Below, in pieces: positions 18,791-28,200 of a stretch of 35,107 bases of DNA. Both the position numbers and the translations under genes were made by a program. The notes below the pieces were generated by a model that saw nothing but the letters and a program-made list of their open reading frames with translations, was not told the DNA's origin and ran no database searches. The number at the start of each line of letters is the position of its first letter. Position 1 is the first letter of the stretch. Source of the DNA: Thermoplasmata archaeon (GTDB taxonomy: Archaea; Thermoplasmatota; Thermoplasmata; Lutacidiplasmatales; UBA184); the NCBI GenBank assembly GCA_030041075.1, contig JASHOP010000010.1:1-35107 (forward strand). The letters run 5' to 3'.

Positions 18791-18972
18791 GTAGGATTCA
18801 GGGTAGTCGCTACATAAACATTTGCGTTTAGCGGAACTGCAACGTCAGCACGGCTGCGCGACTGACGGTGCTCGGGTGAGACAGTTCGCGGCCGGCTTCC
18901 CCCCCGGAATCTTGAGGCGCAACGGGCACAGCCTCGCTCCACGCCGCCATCGGCTCCTTGGGGCCGGGAGGC

Positions 18973-19524
18973 TCAAGCGTCCGAAGGGCCGGGAGCCCAC
19001 CCCGTAGCCTGGGACCACGCATGAGCCCGGCGCAAGAGCGACCAGACCGTCGGCGCCTTAGCCTGCACATACCCTTCAAGGTCGTTCCGGCACGTCGCGG
19101 ACAGCCCCCACTTCGCCTCAGCATACTCGCACGCGGCGTCCGAGTGTGTCCGAAGGAAGTCACGGAAGAGGAGATTGAGCTGTTCGTCGAACGATCCCTC
19201 GGCCCGGGCATCGAGATCGGTACGCCGCTGCCCCGTGGGCCGCCGGAACGAACGCCTCGTCCGGTCCGGATTCCCGGGCCGGAACGTGTAACCGAGGAGT
19301 TCCAACGGGCGTCGGTACGGGTCCATGGGGTCGAGGGAGCGGACCGAGACCTGGATGTCGATGACCGGTTTGGCATCGAGCCCGGGAACTGCGGTCGAAC
19401 CGACGTGGTCAATGCGCAGGGCCACGGGCCCGAGGACCTCGCGAAGGCGGCCGGCGATCTCCCGAAACTCCACCGCCCGACGGAGATCCGCCGGCACGAT
19501 GGTTATGGGGTCCGGGAGGGCCAT
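18973..19524 (-). CDS. GrpB/UPF0157 family protein (nucleotidyltransferase-like fold)
   Basis: RIDHVGSTAVPGLDAKPVIDIQVSV, LNLLFRDFLRTHSDAACEYAEAKWGL. Confidence 0.85.
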   Translation of the reverse strand: MALPDPITIVPADLRRAVEFREIAGRLREVLGPVALRIDHVGSTAVPGLDAKPVIDIQVSVRSLDPMDPYRRPLELLGYTFRPGNPDRTRRSFRRPTGQRRTDLDARAEGSFDEQLNLLFRDFLRTHSDAACEYAEAKWGLSATCRNDLEGYVQAKAPTVWSLLRRAHAWSQATGWAPGPSDA

Positions 19525-19859
19525 CTCCGGACGCAAGGCCTAACCCCACTCAAGAGGTAGTCTTCCAGATTCGGGTCAAACGCTGGGAGCCCACGCTGGT
19601 TCTTGCGTCGGGGGACGGTTCGGTCACCGGCCCCGAAGGCCGGACCGACCTTTGGCCCTGTACCCGGCCGCGACCCGTTACGGCCGGATCCAGAGCGCGG
19701 ATCGGTCCGGCATGTGTTATGGAAACCGCGTTTGGCGTACGTTGCAGCGCGCTTGCCTCGATCCCTCTTCCCTCCAGGAGCACGCGTCGCCCCCGGAAGG
19801 GTTCATGTAACCGGTCCCGGTCGCCCAGCGCGGCGAGCCGGTCCCCGGAGGAGAGAGTC

Positions 19860-20276
19860 GTGGAAGGAACGATCATCCAGATCACGCTCGTCGTGTCGGA
19901 CCAGGCTCGCTCGCTCGAGTTCTTCACCGAGAAGGTAGGCTTCGAGAAGAAGACGGACGTTACCCCGCCCGGCGGATACCGCTGGGTGACGGTGGGCCCC
20001 AAGGGGCAGGATCTGGAGATGGCGCTGTTCGAGCTCGGCTCGCCGGTCGACCCGTCCCAGAAGGCGTGGTCGAGGGACTGGGCGCCCGGGAGGGCCCCGC
20101 CGATCGTTCTGCGCGTCGCGGACTGCCGGAAGTCCCACCAGGAGCTGAGCGCGCGCGGGGTCGAGTTCGTCCAGGCGCCCCGGGAATACCCGTGGGGCAC
20201 GGCCGCGACCTTCAAGGACCCCGACGGGAACCTGTTCTCGATGAACCAGCCTCCCGGCGCCGGGCCGAGGAAGTAA
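19860..20276 (+). CDS. VOC/glyoxalase-family protein
   Basis: IIQITLVVSDQARSLEFFTEKVGFEKKTDV...RWVTVGPKGQDLEMALFE...GTAATFKDPDGNLFSM; SD-like ggagg before GTG. Confidence 0.87.
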   Translation: MEGTIIQITLVVSDQARSLEFFTEKVGFEKKTDVTPPGGYRWVTVGPKGQDLEMALFELGSPVDPSQKAWSRDWAPGRAPPIVLRVADCRKSHQELSARGVEFVQAPREYPWGTAATFKDPDGNLFSMNQPPGAGPRK

Positions 20277-20298
20277 GCACCTCGCGCGGATCGGGCCG

Positions 20299-21135
20299 CT
20301 ACCGGGCGGCCACGACCACGCGAAACGCGCCCTCCTGCCAGACCACCTCGGTGCGACGGAACCCGGCCGCCCGTAGGGCCCGTTCGTGAGCCTCGATCGA
20401 TACGGCGACCTTCGGTCCCGTCGTCCTTCTCGGCGGGAACTCGCCGGGCATCCGGCGTCGTCGTTCGTCCAGCGCGTCGCGCAGGGACGACTCCCCCGCC
20501 ACCGCGGCCCACCAGTTGCCCCACGCGACCCGGAACGCTCGCCGGTCGCTCCTACGTCGAGCCGAGCTCCGGGGATTACCCGTGGAGCGTCCCGCACCGT
20601 CTCCGGGCGGCGGTCGTCGGTCGGAGGGAAGGTAGTCGGCTTCGATCAGGACCCCGTCGGGCCGCAGGAGGCTTCGAGCCCGGGCGTACAGCCGCCGGAT
20701 CTCGTTCTCTTCGAGCCAGTGCAGGGTGAGCGACGTGACGACCAGGTCGAAGCGGCGAACCGGAAGCGTCGCGGCCCAGCGGCTCTGCCGCACGTCGGCC
20801 AGGACCCAGCGGGTCCGCCTCCGATATCGACGCAGGGCCTCCGCCGCGATACGGAGCAGCACCGGGTCCGTGTCCACCGCCACGATCCGACACCGCGGGT
20901 AACGTCGGAGCAGCCGCTGCGCAAACCTTCCCGGTCCGCTCCCGATCTCGAGAACGCGAAACGCCCCGCGAGCGTGGATCCCGATCGCCACCAGCGTCGC
21001 CTCGGTCCGTCTCGGACGGGTCGGGTCGATCGATCCGGAGAACATCGGGTCCCAGCGCCGGAGAAGGCTCGCGCAAAGGTCGGCGGAGCGGGCGGACGAC
21101 TCGGTGGAACGTCGTCGGCTCGCGCTCACCGTCAT
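20299..21135 (-). CDS. Class I SAM-dependent methyltransferase
   Basis: RVLEIGSGPGRFAQRLLRRYP, IVAVDTDPVLL, FDLVVTSLTLHWLEE, LLRPDGVLIEADYL. Confidence 0.85.
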   Translation of the reverse strand: MTVSASRRRSTESSARSADLCASLLRRWDPMFSGSIDPTRPRRTEATLVAIGIHARGAFRVLEIGSGPGRFAQRLLRRYPRCRIVAVDTDPVLLRIAAEALRRYRRRTRWVLADVRQSRWAATLPVRRFDLVVTSLTLHWLEENEIRRLYARARSLLRPDGVLIEADYLPSDRRPPPGDGAGRSTGNPRSSARRRSDRRAFRVAWGNWWAAVAGESSLRDALDERRRRMPGEFPPRRTTGPKVAVSIEAHERALRAAGFRRTEVVWQEGAFRVVVAAR

Positions 21136-21610
21136 ACCCCACCCTGTGCGACCGCGCCGGGCCCGTCCGAGGTCTCCGTTACGTCGAGCGTCCGGCGAGG
21201 CCCGGTTCGCCACCGGATCCTCGTAGCGAACGCAACGGAGCCCCGTCGTCCCGTCTCGGACCCACCGAAGCGGCGATTGGGAGGACTCCTGCCGAGCGAT
21301 GACACCCCGATCGGGGAGCTCGACCGCGGGAGAGCGAGCGGAGGGGCGTGGTCCACGGAGGAGACCGGTCCGGCATCGACCGGGCTCACGCGCCGTCTCG
21401 CGTGTCTCCGTTCGCTCATCGCCGGACCGTGGAGAATCGTCCTCGGCCCACGGTACCGTTGGGGGCCGGGGAATTTAGCCCTGTGTCTCCCCGCGGTACC
21501 ACCCCGGAGTACGTTCGGGGACGGGACGAGCGCGTCGGCGAGCCGGCGGACGATGCCGCCGCAACCGGCATGTGCGACCGCGGCTTTTATATCGGCCCCC
21601 CTCGCATGGA

Positions 21611-22036
21611 ATGACCGTAGTTACCGAAGCCATGCCCGACCGAAGACACGGCATACGCGTCGTCCCGCTCGCGCTCGCGGCGGGCATGCTCGCGGTGGTC
21701 ATCGCCGCGGGACTCGGCCCCAACGCGGCGGTCGTTCAGGCGTCGTCGAACTGCGCGTACGGTCCGTGCCCGGCGGTCTCCTCCGTACCCCCGTGGGAAA
21801 TCGGGGGTCTGGTCGCCATCGCCGTGCTGGTCCTCGTCGCCGGCGTTCTCCTGCTGGTCGTCCGTCGGCGCCGCAACCGCAAGGGTGGCGGGGGGACGCC
21901 GCCGGCTGCGGTATCCGCTCCCGACACGGGCTCGGACCCCGAACCCGCGCCGCCGGCGGAGGACGCTTCCTGGTCCGAGTCGACGATACCCGAGAGCGAG
22001 GGAGAACCGAACCCGGAGAGCTACCGCGAGTCGTGA
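21611..22036 (+). CDS. Small membrane protein, two hydrophobic segments
   Basis: VPLALAAGMLAVVIAAGLG and IGGLVAIAVLVLVAGVLLLVVRRRR; TATA cttttatat at 21584 gives a leaderless start at 21611. Confidence 0.55.
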   Translation: MTVVTEAMPDRRHGIRVVPLALAAGMLAVVIAAGLGPNAAVVQASSNCAYGPCPAVSSVPPWEIGGLVAIAVLVLVAGVLLLVVRRRRNRKGGGGTPPAAVSAPDTGSDPEPAPPAEDASWSESTIPESEGEPNPESYRES

Positions 22037-22531
22037 TCCTGTCGCCGGACCCGACGGTCTGCGGTCGATCTGGGCGGAGCTCGCAGGGGGTTGGAGACGC
22101 GGTCGGCGGAACTCCCGACCCCGGAAGGTGGCGAGCGGCCGCCGTCGATCCTCGCGCTTCGCGGCGGCCCTCCATAAGGGGGATCGCGAGCGTGGGTGCT
22201 GTGCCGGTCAAAGTATAAGCGGGGCGTCGCGTCCTAGGAGGGCGGCCCTCCCACCTTGGGCCAGGGGGCCGGTGCGCCGGCCCCCTCAGATCGTTTTCCA
22301 CTGTTCTGGTCGGGCCGCGTTCCCTCGGCCGTTCCCCGTCCGCCGGCTCGCCACCCCCGGCGTGAGTCCGGCGGCCGGTCACCCTGCGGAAGCTCCCGGC
22401 CGCCCGCCCCGCGGAGCTCGGGCGCCGACAGGACCGCTCCGTCGCTCGCGAACCGCCCGACCGTCGGTCGCACCCCCGCCTGCGTGGGGGTGGGTTAGGC
22501 TCAAGTCTCGAGCCGACTTCACGCCCGTCCT

Positions 22532-24262
22532 ATGATCGCGACCGGGGCGCGACTTCGTCTCAGGACAGGGGTGTTCGGTGCGGCTGTGCTAGTCATCGTG
22601 TCGGCGCTGGGTCTGGTATCCGTTCTCGGAGGTGGGGTGTCCGGGTCCGCCGGATCGGGGTTCCTGTCGTTCTCTCTGCACGCCCCGGACCGGGGGACGG
22701 AGTCCGGCGGGGGCCTCGCCTCGTCCCCGGGCTCGCTGACGCCGTTCTCGACGGACTCGGACCCTTCGCTCGAGGTCGTGGCGACCGTACCGGTCGGGTC
22801 GAACCCGGCGTTCCCCGTCTACGACGCAGCGGACGGGTACGTCTACGTCCCGAACTACGGGTCGGGGACCGTGAGCATCCTCGGCGGGACGGGCCTCGTC
22901 ACGTCGGTGCCGGTGGGCGGCGGTCCGTTCGCCGCCGCCTACGACAGCTTCCACGAGCTCGTCTTCGTCGCGGACGAGAGGACGGGGAACGTCAGCGTGT
23001 TCAACGGCACGACCCTGGTCACCAACCTCACGGCCGGTCTCGCCCCGATCTGGGTCACGTACGACCCCGGGAACCAGCTGACCTACGTGGTGAACTCGGG
23101 CTCCGGCTCCGTCTCCGTGTTCAACGGGACCTCCCCCCTCGGGAACGTCAGCGTCGGCGTCTATCCGGACGCGGCGACGTACGACCCGTCGTACGGGCCC
23201 GTCGTCGACGTGCTCAACGGGGACACCGGCACGGTCTCCGTGATCAACGGCACCACGGTCGTCGGCACCGTCAACGTCGGCTCGTACCCGAACTTCGCGG
23301 CCTACGATCCCCAGAACGGCTACGTCTACGTCACCAACAACAACTCCGATAACGTGAGCCTGATCGACGGGATCTCGGTCGCGGGAACCGTGGCGGTCGG
23401 CAACTATCCGGTCTCGGCGACGTACGACGCCTCGAACGGGCTCGTCTACATCGCGAACTACGGCTCCGGCAACGTGAGCGTCCTCAACGGGGCGGAGCTC
23501 GTCGGCGCCGTCGCGGTCGGTCCGGACCCCCTGTACGGCGTCTACGACCCGGGCACGGGCGACGTGCTGGTCGCGAACTCCGGCGCGAACACGACGACGG
23601 AGCTGTCCGGCACCTCGGTGGCGGCGACCCTCACCGTGGGCCGGGGACCGTACATGTTCTCGTACGACCCGACGAACGGCCTCACCTACCTCACGGACTA
23701 CCTGGAGGGCGAGGTGAGCGTCCTCGGCACCGCGACCCCGGTCCCCACCGCCACGTACCCGGTGACGTTCGTCGCCCGCGGGTTCGCGTGCGACAGCCAC
23801 CCCGTCTGGGGGGTCACGCTCGCGAACGCGACCGAGTCGAGTTCGAACCGGACGATCGCCTTCGTCGAGCCCAACGGGACGTACGTCTACACGATCCTCC
23901 CGCCGTCGGGGTACGCCGTCGCGTCGGTCTCGACCCCGTCGCCCGTGACCGTCGCGGGAGGTGGGGTCACGGTCGAGGTGACGTTCGAGAAGGCCCGGAC
24001 GCTCTCGATCACCTTCGTGGAGCGGGGCCTTTCGACCGGGACGCTCTGGTGCGTGTCGGCGGGGACGACGCTCTGCTCCACCTCCTCCGAGATCGAGTTC
24101 CCGGACGTCGCCCCGGGAACCTACGACTACGCGGTCTCGCCCGTGGCGGGCTACACGGCCGAGCCGAGCGCGGGCTCCGTCACCGTGACTGACCACAGCA
24201 TCACGGTCCGGGTGGACTTCCTCGCGGCGCAACGCCACGGCGGCGGTTGCATGGAGATGTGA
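22532..24262 (+). CDS. Secreted YVTN-type beta-propeller protein with C-terminal Ig-like repeats
   Basis: About 8 repeats of ~40 aa (VGxxPxxxxYDxxNGxVYVxNxxSxNVSVxNGT); then tandem VTFVARGF.../ITFVERGLSTGTLWCVS domains; N-terminal signal-like segment. Confidence 0.82.
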   Translation: MIATGARLRLRTGVFGAAVLVIVSALGLVSVLGGGVSGSAGSGFLSFSLHAPDRGTESGGGLASSPGSLTPFSTDSDPSLEVVATVPVGSNPAFPVYDAADGYVYVPNYGSGTVSILGGTGLVTSVPVGGGPFAAAYDSFHELVFVADERTGNVSVFNGTTLVTNLTAGLAPIWVTYDPGNQLTYVVNSGSGSVSVFNGTSPLGNVSVGVYPDAATYDPSYGPVVDVLNGDTGTVSVINGTTVVGTVNVGSYPNFAAYDPQNGYVYVTNNNSDNVSLIDGISVAGTVAVGNYPVSATYDASNGLVYIANYGSGNVSVLNGAELVGAVAVGPDPLYGVYDPGTGDVLVANSGANTTTELSGTSVAATLTVGRGPYMFSYDPTNGLTYLTDYLEGEVSVLGTATPVPTATYPVTFVARGFACDSHPVWGVTLANATESSSNRTIAFVEPNGTYVYTILPPSGYAVASVSTPSPVTVAGGGVTVEVTFEKARTLSITFVERGLSTGTLWCVSAGTTLCSTSSEIEFPDVAPGTYDYAVSPVAGYTAEPSAGSVTVTDHSITVRVDFLAAQRHGGGCMEM

Positions 24263-24371
24263 CGGGTCCCCGGTCCTCCCGCCGCGATCGCCGACCGAGC
24301 GGACCGGGCCCCGCGCCCGGTCGTACGTACGACGGGGCCGCCGCCCCCACCCACGGCTCGGTGGGGCCGAG

Positions 24372-25070
24372 TCAGTCGGCGCTTCGACGGGCGCGCGGCC
24401 CGCTCGCGCGGGACGGCATGCCGAAGGCGTCCAGGAACGACCACCAGGCGCCCATCGTTTGACGAGCCGCCCAGAACGCCTCGCGCGGCGAGGCCGGGGC
24501 GCGCCGGAGCTCCCGGGCGAGCAGCGCGCGCTCGGCGCGCGAGTGCTCCACGTCCGCTCCCTCGTGGACGCGGAAGAACGCATGGGCCTTCGGGTCGTGG
24601 ACCCCGTAGTGGGCCCGGAGGCCCCGGGACTTCTCGGCTGCCACCTCCGGGAAGATCGACTCGTACGCGTACAGGGACGCCAGCGCCGGAGCCGCTCCCT
24701 GGGCCCCGAACCGCTCGTACCGGTCGAGGAGATGCTGCGTCGCGGGGAGCGGAGCCGTGGATCGGACCGATCGCCGCGACACCCCGATCCCCTCCGCGAA
24801 GTCGAGCCAGAGCTCGGGATGGGTGGGCGGGCGCCCCTCCTCGTCGTTCAGGTTCTCGAGGAGCATGCGCCGGTCCGCGGGCCGATCCAAGTGGGCGTAC
24901 GCCGCCGCGACGAAGCGCGGAAAGTTCACCTCGAACCGGTAGTACTGGGCGGCGTAGGACCGGAGGGTCGGCATCGGGAGCTCGCCGTTCGACCACGCCA
25001 CGTAGAACGGGTGCTTGAGCAGGTGGCGTTCCTTCAGCATCGCGTCGATCGCCGCGACCGAACCGGGCAT
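24372..25070 (-). CDS. CADD-family (heme-oxygenase-like di-metal) protein, putative self-sacrificing 4-aminobenzoate synthase
   Basis: KERHLLKHPFYVAWSNGELP, LLENLNDEEGRPPTHPELWLDFAEG, YAYESIFPEVAAEKSRGL, FFRVHEGADVEHS. Confidence 0.82.
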   Translation of the reverse strand: MPGSVAAIDAMLKERHLLKHPFYVAWSNGELPMPTLRSYAAQYYRFEVNFPRFVAAAYAHLDRPADRRMLLENLNDEEGRPPTHPELWLDFAEGIGVSRRSVRSTAPLPATQHLLDRYERFGAQGAAPALASLYAYESIFPEVAAEKSRGLRAHYGVHDPKAHAFFRVHEGADVEHSRAERALLARELRRAPASPREAFWAARQTMGAWWSFLDAFGMPSRASGPRARRSAD

Positions 25071-25219
25071 GGCGATGCCAGAGCCGGAGCCCTTAACAGC
25101 GTATCGCTCCCCGCGCGCGGCGACGACGCCGTCGCGGGGCGGAGGGTCCTCCGCGGGCCGGGCTCGCGCGAGCGTTCCCGGCGCGGTCCCGTTAAGTCCG
25201 TGACCCTCCTCCCAACCGC

Positions 25220-28200
25220 GTGGAAACGTACTTTCGGGGCATCGAGGCGAGCGTCGACCGCGCGTACGAGGTCGCGGAGCGCGCTCGCCAGGAGGGTCTC
25301 GACCCGCAGATCGCCACCGAGATCCCCCGCGCCCAGGACATGGCGTCCCGCGTGGAGAAGCTCCTCGCGCACCTGCGGATCGACGGGATCTCCTCCGAGA
25401 TCCGCGCGCTCGCCGCGACGATGCCCCGGGAGGAGGTCGCCGTCGCGGTCGCCCGGCGCCTCGCGAACGACACGAGCCGGGGCGGGTCGATCGCCTCCCG
25501 GGTCGACGCCGCGCTCCGGGTCGGCCTCGCGATCCTGACCGAAGGGATCCTGGTCGCGCCGCTCGAGGGCCTCGCCGAGGTCCGGCTCCACGAGGGACGC
25601 GACGGCGGGCCGTACATCGAGCTCTACTACGCCGGGCCGATCCGCGCGGCCGGCGGGACGGCCCAGGCGCTCAGCGTGCTGCTCGCGGACATCGTCCGGC
25701 GGGATCTCGGCCTCGCGGCGTTCCGCGCGGGCGACGACGAGGTCGAGCGCTACAAGGAGGAGATCCCGCTCTACAAGTTCCACCAGCACCTCCAGTACGT
25801 CCCGACCCCCGAGGAGATCGAGCGGGTCGTCTCCCACGTCCCCGTCGCGATCTCCGGCGAGGCGACCGAGGGCGACGCGGAGGTGAGCGCGTTCCGCGAT
25901 CTTCCCCGGGTCCCGACGAACGGGATCCGGGGCGGAGCGTGCCTGGTCATCGCCGAGGGGCTCTGCCAGAAGTCCGCCAAGCTGCGGAAGATCGTCGAGA
26001 AGCTCGGCCTCACGGGGTGGGAGTTCCTCGCGGACTTGGGGCACCGGCCCACCGAGGACGACGACCCGGGGATCCCGAAGTACCTCCAGGAGGCGGTCGG
26101 GGGCCGGCCGGTCCTCGCCGACCCGAACCGCCCCGGGGGGTTCCGCCTCGTCTACGGCCGGGTGCGCACCTCCGGTCTCGCGGCGTGCGCGGTCAACCCC
26201 GCCTCGATGGTCGTCCTCCAGCACTTCGTCGCGATCGGCACGCAAGTGAAGCTCGAGCTCCCGGGCAAGGCGTCCGCGATGGGGGTCTGCGACACCGTCG
26301 AGGGACCGATCGTCGAGCTTGAGGACGGGACGGTCACCGCGGCCCACGAGGTCGAGCGCGCGGAGGCGCTGCTCCCGTTCGTCCGGAGGATCGTCGATCT
26401 CGGGGAGATCCTGGTCGGCTTCGGGGAGTTCCTCGAGAACAACCGGCCGCTCGCCCCCGGGGCGTACTCGCTTCCCTGGCACGTCGAGGAACTTCGGGCC
26501 GCGGGGGCCGATCCCGAGGCGGGAGCGTCGGTCGCCACGTACGACGAGGCCGTCCGCTTCGCCGTCGCCCACCGGGTCCCGCTCCACCCGCGCTGGCTCC
26601 TGTTCTGGCACGACCTCGCGCCGGCGGAGATCCGGGCGCTCGCCGAGTTCGTCGAGCGGTCCGGGCGTTGGCACGAGGGCGCCCTCGAGCTTCCCGCCGA
26701 CGCCGCGTGGCGCGAGCTCCTGGCCCAGCTCGGGGTGCTCTCGCGCCCGCTCGGGGCCGAGCGCATCCGCCTCGAGACCGACTCGAGCGCCGCGCTGGTC
26801 GGGGGCCTGGGCCTCGAGGCCGCCGGGGACGCCCTCGTCCGGACCGTCCCGCTCGACCCGATGGCGGTCGACCCGCTCGAGTACGCGAGCCGGCTCGCCG
26901 GGGTCCCGATCCGGGCCCGGGGACCGACCCGGATCGGCGGGAGGGTCGGCCGGCCCGAGAAGGCCCACCTCCGCGCGATGCAGCCGAACGTGCACGCCCT
27001 GTTCCCGGTCGGCGACGCGGGGGGACCGAAGCGGTCGCTGCCGGACGCGGCCCGGCGGACGATCGCCGGGGGGAGCCGCGTCGAGCTCGGCGTGCGACGC
27101 TGCCCCTCGTGCAGCCGCCTCTCGGTCTGGTGCCGCTGCGCGTGCGGGGCGCACACCGACGCGACCGGGGAGGTCCGGACCCATGCGCTGCCGATCGCCC
27201 CGCTCTGGAGCGAGGCGCTCGCCCGGCTCAACCTCGCGAAGGCGCCGGCGGTCAAGGGAGTCAAGGGGCTCGTCTCCCCGGGGAAGGTGCCCGAGCCGCT
27301 CGAGAAGGGGATCCTCCGGGCCGCCCACCAGGTCTCCGTCTACCAGGACGGGACGGCCCGGTTCGACCTCACGAACCTGCCCCTCACCCACTTCCGGCCG
27401 GTCGAGGTCGGGACGGACCTCGCGACCCTCCGCCGACTCGGCTACGCGCGCGACGTGAACGGGGAGGAGCTCACCGACCCCGAGCAGCTGCTCGAGCTGA
27501 AGCCGCAGGACCTGGTCGTCGCGCGGTCGTGCGGCGCGTACCTGACCCGGCTGGCGCAGTTCGTCGACGACGAGCTCGTCCGCCTGTACTCCGGGACGCC
27601 GTTCTACCGGGCCGAGCGGCCCGAGGACCTGGTCGGGGCGGTCGTGGTCGCCCTGGCGCCGCACACCTCGGGAGGCGTCGCCGGCCGATTGCTCGGGTTC
27701 ACCTCGGCGGAGGCGTGCTTCGCGCATCCGGTCTTCCACGCCGCCAAGCGACGCAACTGCGACGGGGACGAGGACTCGGTCACGCTCCTCCTCGACGCGC
27801 TCCTCAACTTCTCCCGGGCGTACCTCCCCGACTCGCGCGGCGCGCTCATGGACAAGCCCCTCGTCCTGACGACCCGGCTCGAGGCGATGGAGGTCGACAA
27901 GGAGGCCCACAACGTCGACGTCGGGACCCGCTACCCGCTCGCGCTGTTCCGGGCGGCGTCCGCGGGGAAGCCCTCGAAGGAGGTCGAGCCGCTCATCGAC
28001 CTGGTCGGGAAGCGCCTCGGGACCGAGCGGTCGCTCGCGGGCTACGGCTTCACCCACGACACGCGGCGAATCGCGGGAGGGCCGGTCCGGTCCGCGTACC
28101 GGGACGGCCGGTCGATGGCCGATATCGTCGAGCGGTCGGTCGTCCTGACGACCCAGATCCGCGCGGTCGACGTCGGCCGGGCCGTGGGGCTCGTGCTCAA

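Noticed and set aside
19537-19859. Possible extra gene between GrpB and VOC genes (ORF 19603..19938, N-terminal part of 19719..20276)
   Set aside because: Translations are low complexity with no motif; VOC homology begins at the GTG at 19860 with an SD-like ggagg.
22210-22500. SRP RNA or RNase P RNA in the structured intergenic region
   Set aside because: Neither the SRP helix 8 pattern (GGAAG...AGCAG) nor RNase P signatures (GAGGAAAGUC, ACAGAA) are present on either strand by eye; kept only as an unnamed candidate.
22770-23740. Tandem repeats as a CRISPR or DNA repeat array
   Set aside because: Periodicity is ~120 nt with degenerate DNA identity and matches in-frame beta-propeller protein repeats.
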